In this document: positions 38,201 through 49,363 of the stretch, in pieces
How the letters are laid out: every line of letters begins with the position of its first letter
How positions within the stretch are numbered: position 1 is the stretch's first letter
Origin: Anisakis pegreffii
Lineage: Eukaryota; Nematoda; Chromadorea; Rhabditida; Anisakidae
Assembly: GCA_035041965.1 (NCBI GenBank)
Contig: JAPYMA010000337.1
Coordinates: forward strand, 18,501 to 82,500
Length of the DNA stretch: 64,000 nucleotides
Reading direction: 5' to 3'
Program-made: the position numbers and the translations under genes
Notes under the pieces: model-generated
Told to the model about the DNA's origin: nothing
Database searches by the model: none
Seen by the model: the letters and a program-made list of their open reading frames with translations, nothing else

Positions 38201-41200
38201 TTTTGATTTTCAAGTTGAGAATTAGCTAGAAATTCAATGATGACAATGCAATAAAATTGAAGGGATTTTATGAGTCTATTCGCAAACGCACTTCAATCAA
38301 ATATCGTGATTCCGTTGGAAACAATCGACTTGTCGAAGAACGCTCTCGATGATAAAAAAGGTTCTCTTTTGATGCGAACTTCGTCAGTCAATAATCTCTG
38401 ACTGTTCACAGTCTTATTAGCGATTTTAATGGGAAATGAATGAGATTGGGTCGATTAATTCGAAGTTTTTAAATTTGTTCGATCAGAAATTGTTCATTGA
38501 ACGATATTTTTGTTGAATAAGTATTACGCAATAATAGTTTTATTGACCGATTCGAATCAGCGTAATTCGAATGCTAATTTGTTAATTGAATCAAACGTGT
38601 ACCTGATGAATGATTGCAGGTTTTGTCACACTGAGTTCGTTAATCTCGAGGGTATCTACACTGCGCAGCTTAACGCTATCTGAATGTATCATATCCGAGA
38701 AATGCGTCAACCTCGTTGCATCGGGTCTTCTTCAAGCTCTTAAACCCAACACAGGCGCACAACAGTTGCATCTCGTCGCCATTGATTTCTCAGGCAACCC
38801 TCTTAAGGATGTAGGTTGTTACGGACAATATTAAACTGTCTTTGAAAGAGAATGTTGTAATATTTCATCTTCAAATAATACAACATCTATAAAGTATTAC
38901 TATAATCAGAGGTGGGCAATAGCGCGCTGTCGTTAACGAGCGGAACTTAGCGAAGTAGCGGAATAGTGCGCTATTGCCACCCCTGACAATGATATATGTA
39001 TATTGTTAATGAAATATATTGCGCTATAAACTGAAATGAATTCCAGGAAATGAATGATCTTCAACAACTGTTATCCATTTGTACCAGTTTGCGATCCATT
39101 AACTTATCCGATACAGGCTTTAATCTTGACAAATTGTGGCCCTCTTTGAAATTCGGAGGATTACAACTGGAGACTTTGAAGTAACGAATTGATTCGAATC
39201 AATTTGATTTTACTGGTTTTATCGAGTCATGACACCTGCAGTTCATTCGCTTTTCAATCTCAGCAACTCTTTGTTTCAGTTTGGCGGGTTGTCAGTCAGG
39301 TCGTCGCAATAAAGACAACGTTCAGAATATTAAGGAATACTTCTCTACAGCCGTAGCTTTAAAGCATATAAATTTTGCTGATACCGTCATGTGTTCTGAT
39401 CTGCTCAAAGTCAGTAGTCTCTGATGCAATCAACGCATTTTGCACTTTCAATTCATTAAGGATTATGCATTTTATGAAATTCATATGCATTAGAACTTGA
39501 CTAACTCATCATCATTTAAATTTCAGGCATTATTGCTCGGATTGGCTAGTAATCAACAATTGAAACCGTACACTCTTATACTTGATAATGTATGTGAACG
39601 GTACGTATGTTAACGATTTTATTTCTACTTCGTTAATCGTTATGTGCCTTTTCATAAATCGATTCATGGGATAATTGTTAGTTAGTTAAAAATAAAAGTG
39701 AGCCAATCTCATTTAAGTAAAGAGGTTTTATTGGATATCGTTATTGTTTGCAGAGGTTGTTCATCGGTGCTTGAGACGTGTATTGGAGGCGTTGATGCGA
39801 GTCATTTATCGTTACGCGATAACGCGCTCGAAGCAGAGGCGTTATCCGTAATTGCGAGCGCTTCACATATGCCTCATTTGAAAAGACTGGATTTAAGTGG
39901 CACTAATTTTACGAATCTCAGACGAAGTGCCAAACATGCAGCTACACTGAACAATATCTTGTTAGAGGTCGTTAAATTGATCGGTGAAGAAGATTCGGTT
40001 CGTTTACTATCATCGTTCATAAGTTTGTTTGGCTCGATTCCTTTATTCAGACACCTTAAAATAACACAGGTGTTGTAATAATGAATCTTTCAGCAACTGA
40101 ATGAACTGGTCCTATCCGACTGTCGTTTGAGTTCTCACTTGAGTGTTCTTTTGAATACACTTGGAGTGGCTTCTTCACTTCTATACCTCGATATAACTGG
40201 TTCGCTTTCTAATTCTGATCTTTTCTATGCTACCATTCTATTCAGTATGTCTTTTGAACAGTATATTTGTTGCTTTTGATTCAGATGCCTAGAAGATTAT
40301 TCTACTTGTTTTTGTTCTATCGTTCACCGATGTTAAGCAGATTACATGAACCGATGAAGGTTTATTTAGGGAATCAGTTCTTTGTTTTTCATTAAAAGTT
40401 CATGTTTCTAATACATCCGAATTTTTGAGAGATTATATTGACGTATTACAATGCCTTTTTCTGCTTACAATTCACTGATCAAAACGTGAGTTTATAGGTA
40501 ACGAGATGGGCAATTTTGGTGCACGTTTACTGGCGAAGGCATTACAAATTAACGTATCATTAAAAACAATTTTAATTGATAGAAATCAAATAACTGGCGA
40601 TGGCTTCGCCGATATAGCTCACGCACTCAAATTGTAAGTTTATGATGAGATCTTATTAAAAAGTTGTACTAAAGGTCGAGAACATTCGATGACTAGTTTC
40701 TGCGACTATGGAAATCGCTGTGTGCTGTTTCTTAATAATGTTTGTAAAGAGTATAACCAGTGCCTTCATTGAGGAATAACACGTTGACATCAATGCCTTA
40801 TCCGCTCATCGATGTCGCTGACTCGTTGAATCGACCAGATCGAGCTAAGACGCTTGCAGCTTTAAGCGATGTGAGTTTGTCACAAGTACAACCGCTTTCG
40901 TAAAAAGCGTTCATTAAATCCAGTAGTGTATCAACTTTTGGAAATTTATTCGGTTCACAGTGGTGTAGCAGTGAGGGTTTTTTCCGGATGCGGAACAGGC
41001 TTCGCAGACATAGAGAGGACTTATCGAAAAGGAAGAGAAGCTTGCCATTATGGATAGCAACTATACGGGAAGGCGAGGGGTATCCAGAGAAGATGGGGGC
41101 TGATTGGGAGAATATGGGAATTCCGAGGGAGAGAGGGGTACGAGCGGGAGAGAGGGTCCCCACGAGCGAGAGGATCTCTTTACGAGAGAAACGGTTTCCC

Positions 41201-43712
41201 GATGAGTTATTGCGAGGGAAAGGAATGCCCCTACAGGGCGGAAAATTTCTCATGAAGGAGAAAGATGAGAGAATGGATACTGCTCAGCAATAAACCAGGT
41301 GACCACTCCCTATAGTGTTGTGGCAATTCAAGAAAATAATTCTTTACATAGCTTCGCTTCAGATAGAAGTATCATTGGAGAAGAACCGACGTGGTGAAGG
41401 ACGTGGACAAGCTTATTACAGATTAGCCATTTCAGCGCTTCAACAGGTTTTGATTTGTAATGTATATTTAATTGAATTTGAGTATCTGATAAATATTCGT
41501 GTGGAATGTAAATGAATCATTTAAGGAGTTCATGGGTAGGAGTGGAAACGGCAATGATCACTTGTCGGATTTATGTGACAAGTTGGGGGTTGCCCTCGGA
41601 ACCTTGATCAGTGACGAAAATTCATCGCAGCATTCGATGTTTAACCTAATTGATGAGGCACTCAATAAGCTTGAATCGTGCAATACTCAGTTCGTGAAGG
41701 TGGTTCTTATTTCGCATTTATTCCACTCATTTGTACATCATCGCCATTCATAACTTTAGTATTTCATTTTTTGATTGAGCATTTTGCATTCAGTGACTAA
41801 CATCAGTACCTGCATACAAGTTATTCGTAAAATTTTTTGATTCTACTCGAAATTTTTAGATAGTTCATATGTTTAATGAATGTTGAGTAAATTAAATTGA
41901 ATGCCTGATCATTTTACAGGAAGCACTAGGGCCGATCAAACGAATAGCGGATGCGGAAGGCCTTGATGTACGTGTGCCGCCACCAATCGATAATAATTTA
42001 GCAGCTCGAAGAACGCTTATTAATCAGATTGCCGATTATTTATGGTGATTACAGCAAATATTCTTCGTCATTGCTGTGTGAAATTGCACAAAAATTTACG
42101 ATCTTATCTTGTGAATTTTTCAAAATTCCAGTCCATCGCCAATGACACTTCACTTTCTTTAAATATATACGCTCTAACTGATGATAACATTCGTTAGTAA
42201 ATATTTTTCATGAGAAAGTTCCAGACTTCGTTGTGGATTACTTGCGAAATTTTTTTAATATCTAAATTGAGCTTTTTTCTGAACTTGAATAATGTAATTT
42301 GAATTACCCAATTAAATGTCATTATATCAATAGTGTAATGAGAGTTTGAAGTTAATGCTAAATTGAATAATGAATCTCGTTTTTGAAGTGAACTGAAATG
42401 GAAGGGTACGAATGCAGCCATCGAAAGTGTTATTCTGGATTTCCGAACGCAATTCAATACAGATGATAAACGTAGCATCGGTAGTTGGCAAAACAAAAAT
42501 GATAGGTCTCCGGTTGTTGACAAATCTGATTCGTTCAGTCGTTCAACTCAGAAGTGAGTAGTTTTATCGTTTTCTTTCATACCTGTTATCATTGTGAAGC
42601 AATGTATATTTCAACATACTGTATTCTTCTCCAGATCCTCACATCGTCCAAAATCGGTCGTAACTGATCTATGTAACGGTGAATCAATTGAGGAGAAAGT
42701 GAGTTTCGAGTTACCGCCAACCACATCTGCACTAAATCATATCTCTAAAACACGACCAAAGCCTGCTCGAAAAACGAATCAAATACATCGGGTGAATGTT
42801 TTTCGTTGTTGTTTTCTTTCTAATCATTATATTTTGCAGACTATCGTTCTTGAAAGAATTGTTATAATTTTTCGACGTTGACAGTTTAGATGCTATAATA
42901 ATGAGGTGATTGGCACTGATTGCAACTTCGTTGGTTTCAGATGTTAATATAGATTTGAAAGATCAGTTGCAGTTGATGTGATCCATTCAGTTATGCATGA
43001 AATAATGAAGGGTTGAATTTAGCGAGCGATGGCACGTGCAGTGGAAGAAAGTATGGATAGTGCGATGTGTGCAAGTAGTGAGTGTGATGATAATTCAGCT
43101 GTATATGACATAGCTGCCGATGAGCGTTTATCAAGTCCCGAATTCAGCACGGGTCAACAGACTGAAGTTGCATCAGTGGATGTTCGTTATGTACCTTCGT
43201 CGTCCTCTCCAGCTAGTGTTTATCCATCAAATCGACCGGCATTGTTACCACCTTCCACCGTTTTAACCCCGCCACCACCCCATCATCAATCACAATTAAG
43301 TACTATTGCAAGTGCTATTTCAGTGCCTGTATCGTTACCAAACACTACCCAGTCACCATTAACTCAGTCTTCACCACGTTCTTCAGTCACACTAACCCAA
43401 CAACAATCCATTAACACTTCCAATGGAATGGCATCTTCCAATGCTCCTCAAACAACCTCACAAACCCATCCTCAGCCCGTAGTATTATCTTCTTCCCCAT
43501 CTTCATCAACAGCTCCTCCACCGATTGTACCGCGTCGTAATCGAGTAGGACCAGCATTAACGCCGCCTTCACTACCACCCAAGCCTGAATCGGTGCATGT
43601 TCGACCGGCGAGTTGTGCGATTGAAGATGAAAATGCCAACAGTCGACGTTCGGTCGCCGATATGGCGAGAATGTTCTCATCTTCGGAAACACCATTTGTT
43701 CGTCGTACCTAG
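35273..43712 (+). CDS. crml-1: CARMIL-type actin capping-protein regulator (5' exon missing)
   Basis: Leucine-rich-repeat regulator of actin capping protein (CARMIL family). Exons: 35273-35433, 35725-35858, 36258-36408, 36602-36675, 36905-37069, 38263-38360, 38620-38810, 39047-39180, 39280-39409, 39527-39600, 39754-40069, 40094-40199, 40498-40633, 40774-40870, 41363-41446, 41526-41699, 41920-42044, 42389-42553, 42635-42791, 43023-43712. Every junction phase agrees; 1,119 residues are encoded. Exons 1-2 give the N-terminal PH domain, exon 3 the linker ending FREEVVW, and exons 4-13 the LRR array (LRSLTLSEC, LKRLDLSGTNF, GNEMGNFGARLLAKALQIN). The cap with NNTLTSMPYPLIDV in exon 14 is followed by helical dimerisation segments. 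Exon 19 carries LNHISKTRPK (42732-42761), matching the capping-protein-interaction consensus LxHxTxxRPK with Ser for Thr. The last exon is Pro/Ser-rich, with PPPHH and PPSLPPKP stretches that could bind SH3 domains. The first exon(s) with the start codon are not located. Confidence 0.93.
37453..37692. mobile_element. hAT-type MITE in a CARMIL intron
   Basis: A 240-bp element within the intron 37070-38262. Ends are CAGTGGTGTAAC and, as reverse complement of the right end, CAGTAGCGTAGC (9 of 12 identical), matching hAT-type termini. The flanking octamers CAGGTAGA (37445-37452) and CAGATAGA (37693-37700) agree at 7 of 8 positions, the size expected of a hAT target-site duplication. The interior has a G-run near 37481, a long polypyrimidine tract (37560-37680) and no coding capacity. 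Confidence 0.8.
38907..38985. mobile_element. 79-bp hAT-type MITE in a CARMIL intron
   Basis: Terminal inverted repeats CAGAGGTGGGCAATAGCGCGCT and (reverse complement of the right end) CAGGGGTGGCAATAGCGCACT match the common hAT terminus CAGRGGTGGGCAA. Flanking octamers ACTATAAT (38899-38906) and ACAATGAT (38986-38993) agree at 6 of 8 positions, a plausible aged 8-bp target-site duplication. The element lies between the exons ending 38810 and starting 39047. The interior AGCGGAA and TAGCG words resemble the hAT-like stretch near 13340-13528. Confidence 0.82.
40958..41290. repeat. Purine-rich intronic insert with a hAT-like start
   Basis: Inside the CARMIL intron 40871-41362, the sequence from CAGTGGTGTAGC (40958) onward switches to a strongly purine-rich strand (GAGAGAGGG, GGGAGAGAGGG, GAGAGGATCTC) unlike the surrounding AT-rich intron. 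The start matches the terminus of the element at 37453. I could not identify a matching right end or target duplication, so the boundary at about 41290 is approximate. The 101-codon frame across it is low-complexity and not a credible gene. Related purine-rich blocks occur at about 45390-45583 and 49570-49700. Confidence 0.4.
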
Positions 43713-46700
43713 TTGTTTCATCAGATGTTGATGTTAACTGTGGTAGTGATCGTATTGTTGTTGTTTTATTTCAGAATCTATTAATTAGTAGAATTAATCG
43801 AGAATACAATTTAGCTGATATGTAAAACCTTCACGAATTGATGATGATGATCCAAAAACAGGTGCTAATACATTGAAATGTTGTTTTTATGTGTTCTCTT
43901 AAAATGCAAATCATATCTTCTTTATTCAGTTTTTCTTTATTTCATCATTGCTCTTTCTGCCATGCAGTCAGTGAATACATTCTATGGTTGTGATGCGTTC
44001 AGAACAACGCTGAGTGCTGTCGAATCGAGAGTTTCGTTTTGCATACATTATGCAGTGCTGCAAACATTTATTGTCGTCTTTTCTGTCACATCAGTTCGTT
44101 TCTTCAGAGTCAAACTCACGACAAGTGACAGCGCGAATCATATTTCTTTATTAACTCAAGGATTTCCGTTTATCCTTGAAACTGACTTTCATGAATTCAC
44201 ATCTTCCAACTATAACTGAAATGAACAGTTTGTTCAGCAACGATCCACGTCGTATGTATGTGAAGTTGTGTTTATTTACTTTTTGTTTATAATTTACTAA
44301 ACCTTCTTCCAGTATGTCATACTTTGATCGTATATGAATTCGAACTCATCTTAACATTCATTAAGTATTTCTTTCATTTATTTCGATACTTAACATCTTC
44401 CATTGCATTCGTTCCGTTTTCATCTAGAAAATTTATTGGGTATGTATTGAAATTGAACTGATAAGTGCCAAGAATCGTAATGCATAAAGGTGTAAAAAGA
44501 ATCATATCAAATTAGAGTATAGCAGGTTTTTTTAACTGCAATTTTAAGTAGCTGTCGGGAGGGAAAAGTTCTCCGTTGAACTCTTTTATTTTGATCTGAA
44601 AGGAAGAGGAAAAAGATTCGGAATTCGTAACTGAATACAATAACAATTAATTACTGCATTTTACCGAACTTCAATCGTTTGTAGCATCAAATTAAGCGTA
44701 CTTCTCTTCGTTACTGGTATCAAATTCTGAGTGTCATAAAATACTCGTTTGATTGTTTGTTTCAGAAGCGAAGTTTATTTGATACGAGGTCAAATTATCG
44801 ACGTGATTTTTGCGCACTTATCCCTCATTCATAAATTGCGGTACGTTAAACAGTCAGTCTTATCGTGCTGATTTATTCCCAAATATTTACTCACTTTGGG
44901 AGTGAAATTTCAAATCAGTATTTCAAGAATTGCAGTGCAACATCTTTGTATTGATACAAGCTTTTTTATAATAACAGATCGTGTAACAATCCCAATATTC
45001 TCATATTTCTTCACATTTTTCATCAACATTAATCTTCTACCATATCAGTTGCTCATTGTCGCTTTAATATATTGGCCATCTTGGTAGAAAAACTGATTTG
45101 AATAGAGCCAACTGTTTTACGTGAATTTGAAATCGTTTTCGAATTTTTTTTTTGTCTGAAAAGATCCGCTGCTTTCAGTTGATAAAAAATTTGAAATGAA
45201 TTCGATTGCGTAGATAGAGATTTATTCTACAGGCTTGATTATAAATGATCGATCCAACTTTGATGTTGAGGTGCGTAGCATAATCTAATTTTGTTTAATC
45301 TTTCTTTTTTGAGATTTGTAGTTCGAATTGCCCAATACGACCGTCATGATTCTGTTTGGCGAACAGTTTGATGACAGCCTAATGCAGGAGTTTCGAGAGA
45401 GGGAGGGAAGGGGATTTACCTATTTTTGGATATTTTGGAGATGTCAGAGGATAATGGAGGGGATCGAGACATTAGTTCTAACGTTATGTGTGGGAATAAT
45501 GAATTATTGCAGCCGGAGGGGGTAATGACGGCCTATTAGACCATCGAAGGAGGTAATGGAGTGCCCACACGTGGAAATCACTGGGTTGATAACTTCAAAA
45601 ATTTGAAGCGTTATAATGACAGTGTTCAATCAGGCGGTATCTTTTTTTTTGCACTATTATTCTCTGGACTTTTTCGAATCTTATCGGCTGTTGTTCGAAA
45701 AGCCGTCATTGTGCATCCTTTTTAACAACACCTAATCGCAGTCCTATTCCAAAAAGGCCTTTATTTATATTCGTTATTTCTTGCGCTTTTAACAGCCACT
45801 TTATCATATCTTTATTCCTACGGAATTACTTTCAATCGTTTTCAATTTTTTACAATTTAGTCTCATGTAATTTTCTGCTTATTCACTATAATAATTATGA
45901 CGCTTCTGTATGTAATGTTCGCTGCCGTTTTGTGCCTGAATCGTTAATGTTGTTTTTCATCAGCTGAATTATTCACACAGATCCATCGTGTTCTTTCGGT
46001 TTTGTTTTCAATTGTTCCATTCAGCAAATCATTTTCAACAACTGCTTATTCAGTTCATCATAAATACGATAATGCTTTTATGTCACATGTGAGGAGAATG
46101 ATAAGTTGTTTATTGATGCACATTTTGGATGACTGATTTGCTTTTTGGTGTATAAGTGCGTATAGATTAGCTGAATTGTTCAGTGATATTATTGAGGGTT
46201 TATCAGTTGTATTTTTTTTTTTGTTAAACTGGATGCTTGTTTGCCTTTATATGCATATTTTATTTTAGAGTTTTGTCACATTCTGTTGTCTGTTTTCATT
46301 CGAATTTGTACGGTGTGCATTCCTTTCGTGGTAAATTCTTATCGTCTTTGTTGTTTTATTCATTATCATAATATGTTCGTCACATAAAATGTGAATTTCT
46401 TGTTTCTTTGTCTGTGTAACAGTTGTGAATGAATGAAGGAATCGAGGCACTTACATTTAGTTAGTAAGTACAACCATTCTGGAAGCATACAACGACAATG
46501 TATAATTTGCAAAACGCTTCATTTTTTGTGCACAGAAACTGGAAAACCGAAATTCACATAGTAGAATCTTTACGAAAGATTCTTCAAAGAAGGCATATTT
46601 CTGTTCGACATTCGTAAAAGTTTCTTTTTTTTTCTCCAAATATTGCCTGTCATGGTTGGTAGTGACATTTTAACTAAGCACTTGCAAACGCGGTATGTTC

Positions 46701-47687
46701 CAAGCGAAATTTTGTAGTGTTGTGTTTATCATTGGAAGAACGATTCTGGAATCTTTTTCTTCTGATTCTTTGCAAAAAGCCACTATCTACAAACTAGTGA
46801 TTATAACCGAGCAAAATTTGAACCGACTTTGCAAGACTTCGGAATTCGTTATACCATTCCGACTGAACTTCGGAAATGTTCAGTAGGAGTCCGATTTTCA
46901 TCGAATTTTGTCGATCGAATTTCGGTCGGTTACCATCACTACTACGGACATAAGTAATTGTTGCTAGATTGCATTTGAGAGCACACGAGAACGTCGATGA
47001 TTGATAAAACACAATAATAGACACCATTGAACATTAATTATACGGTGAAGTGAAGGAAATGAAAATTTTTACAAACGAATGAAATACGAATAATCAACGT
47101 TTGAGTGAATGTGAAACGGATTGAAAACACCGAAAGAAACACTATCAGTTTTTGTCATTAGCTAATGTACATATGTGAAGTGTGTTCTGTACCGATATGC
47201 GCATATACAATGCAAATATACATAAGAAGCGAACATTCTGGATGTTCTACTGCTTATTGCTAACAGTATGTTTACTGCTGAGAATATTGTATGAATAGTG
47301 AAAGTGTTCTTTCCACATCATAGCGTCACGCGTCACTTGTTATCAGTATTCTGTTTACATAAAAATAATATCGCTCGCTGTTATACGGTCGTTCCTTGCT
47401 CACATCCAAGCTCTACATGCCATTCAGTCGTCTTCGTCACATTCTTGCTTTCATCCACTCATTTATCATTCACTTGTACGTTCATCATGCGACCTGCAAA
47501 TTTCAGTCTTTATTTTGCTCGATCATGAGAACGCTTCTTTGTTGGTGCTGATTTTTTGACTGGTGGTGGTCATTCATTCTTGGAAATAGATGTTTTGAGT
47601 GAATGCGTTTCATTTTTGATCTTGCAAAGTATGTTCATGTTGAGGTTAATCTGAACGGGCTGACGTTTCACCATTGTAACTGCACAA
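43713..47687. other. Intergenic region between CARMIL and LAPTM-like genes
   Basis: About 4 kb without a gene I can support. One exon-like segment at 44766-44840 (after TTTCAG, before GTACG) reads SEVYLIRGQIIDVIFAHL and could join in phase to 45233-45248, ending RLDYK and a stop, but I recognise no family. A purine-rich block at about 45390-45583 ends in a hAT-like terminus (reverse complement CAGTGATTTCCACG). The remainder is AT-rich with T-runs. Confidence 0.4.
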
Positions 47688-49363
47688 ATGTCCACTTTCA
47701 TGCTAGCAACTGGCTCTCTGAGAGATCAACAATTGCATTTGAAATACTACAAATGCTGCTGTCGAAAGTTCAAAGTCACGGTACTTTTTGCCTTATTTCA
47801 TCATATTATCAATAAGCATGAATTTTATGCTGTACAAGTGCTCTTTTCAGGCCATGGCAAAACCAGCTGCTCTGATAAGTGCCTTAATATACATATTTTA
47901 TATACTAATATTTACTGTCTTCTATAGATGGTTTATTACATTTCCGATTCTAATCGGAGTTTTCATGTACTGGACACTGTATGTTGGTATATTTCATCGT
48001 CGCTCGTTAATGCTTCTTCCTTATTTGATTTTTGAGGTACCAATAAAATTTCAACCAACTTATTAGATTCTGGCATGTTTCTCTTTTAAAACAAGCGTGC
48101 TATTGTGGCGCATAAATTGAAATAACTAAATACTGCTAGCACTTACATGTGTACAATTCATTTCGTTCATCTCAACCTTAACTCATAAATTTAACGTAAA
48201 TTTACATCACCTAATACTCATTTGATAGTAGGCAGTTATAAGCATCTGTGTAATTCATCATTACATTAGCTTCAGTAATCCATCATTATGATAATAAATG
48301 ATCATCTCAGAAATATAGATTCATACTGAATTGGTTCTTTCATAATCGTCTAGTTTTGAGCGCACTTGGGAACGATGAATGAATTTTGTGTGAAACTTCA
48401 GGCCGTATCAATGATTGTTTACTTCGTTTCGCTTGTATGGTTATGTTTATTCATGATGAACATTATTCAATTAGAAAATACGTCGTTAGATGATTACTCG
48501 CACGAACATCTTTCGCATACAACTATTACCGCAGACTTATCAACATGTACGTGGATCGCGCATTACTTCTCTTGTTGCTAATGAATGAACTCAGCATTGA
48601 AAGTTGTGTGTTTGGGAAATAATTAACTGTTGTTACTATGGAGTATCTTTGACCCAGTTGTTTTTTTTTCAGATTTGGGCTACACAATTTTCCTTATTTG
48701 GGCAACAGTTTTTAGTATTGCCATTAAAACATGGATCTTTTCGGTGATTCTTTCACTGCACCGCTATCTTCGATTTGAGGAGGAATACGGTGAACTTGTA
48801 TACGCACAATATGTGAATGGGTGAGCACATATTTTGTTCTCAAAAAACGATTTACAATAATTCATTGAAACGTTGAATTATTTTTGCCACAATTGACGTA
48901 ATCAATGTTATTGCCATTTCCAAAAGATTCTCAAATGGAGTTCATCGTAATGTATCATTTTACTAGCCGTATTAATTCAACCATTTTTCATTGCTTCCTT
49001 CGCTAAAATTTTGTGCTGAACAAAACGTGTGGTTGCTTACAAAAACAGAAAATCTGTTCAGAGGTGTTCGTATAGATACAAACTCGGGCGTATTTTCATA
49101 TCCGGCCCCAGCACCGCCTTTCTCGGCTGATGCTTCAGGTGCGCCACCTCAGTATTTCACTAACACTTTCGACGGTATATTCTTTATTTGGTCGCCGTTG
49201 ATTCCTTAAATGAATCTCTTGTTAATTTTTCCATTATGTATGCATGAAAATAGCCTTGCTCTTCTTATTCATCTGTATGTCAATTTCAGGTAATAATTAC
49301 CCAGTATTGCCTTCGTATGAAAGTGCGATGAGCACGACCAAAAATCAACAGTTACGCTCATAA
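47688..49363 (+). CDS. LAPTM4-like four-transmembrane endolysosomal protein
   Basis: Predicted tetraspanning membrane protein of the LAPTM (lysosome-associated protein transmembrane) class, 252 residues. Exons: 47688-47780, 47851-48036, 48402-48546, 48673-48820, 49062-49174, 49290-49363, with all phases consistent. The N-terminus has a basic Cys cluster (KYYKCCCRKFKV) just before the first membrane segment, as in LAPTM4. Exon 2 encodes two hydrophobic segments, exon 3 a third, and exon 4 a fourth followed by HRYLRFEEEYGELVYAQY, comparable to the conserved post-TM4 region of LAPTM4. The tail is Pro-rich (YPAPAPPF, GAPPQY) and ends with VLPSYESAM, comparable to the LPTYEMA motif of LAPTM4. These Pro/Tyr motifs are the kind used for NEDD4-family ligase binding and endosomal sorting. 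The start is the first in-frame ATG of exon 1; longer alternatives in other frames lack splice support. The family call rests on motif order rather than strong identity. Confidence 0.72.

Noticed and set aside
40988..41293. 101-codon plus-strand frame and 151-codon minus-strand frame
   Set aside because: Low-complexity translation of the purine-rich insert inside a CARMIL intron; flanking exons splice past it in phase.
43411..43695. 94-codon minus-strand frame
   Set aside because: Antisense of the last CARMIL exon; no independent features.
43878..44219. 113-codon frame downstream of CARMIL
   Set aside because: Hydrophobic, compositionally irregular translation of AT-rich DNA; no family resemblance or splice support.
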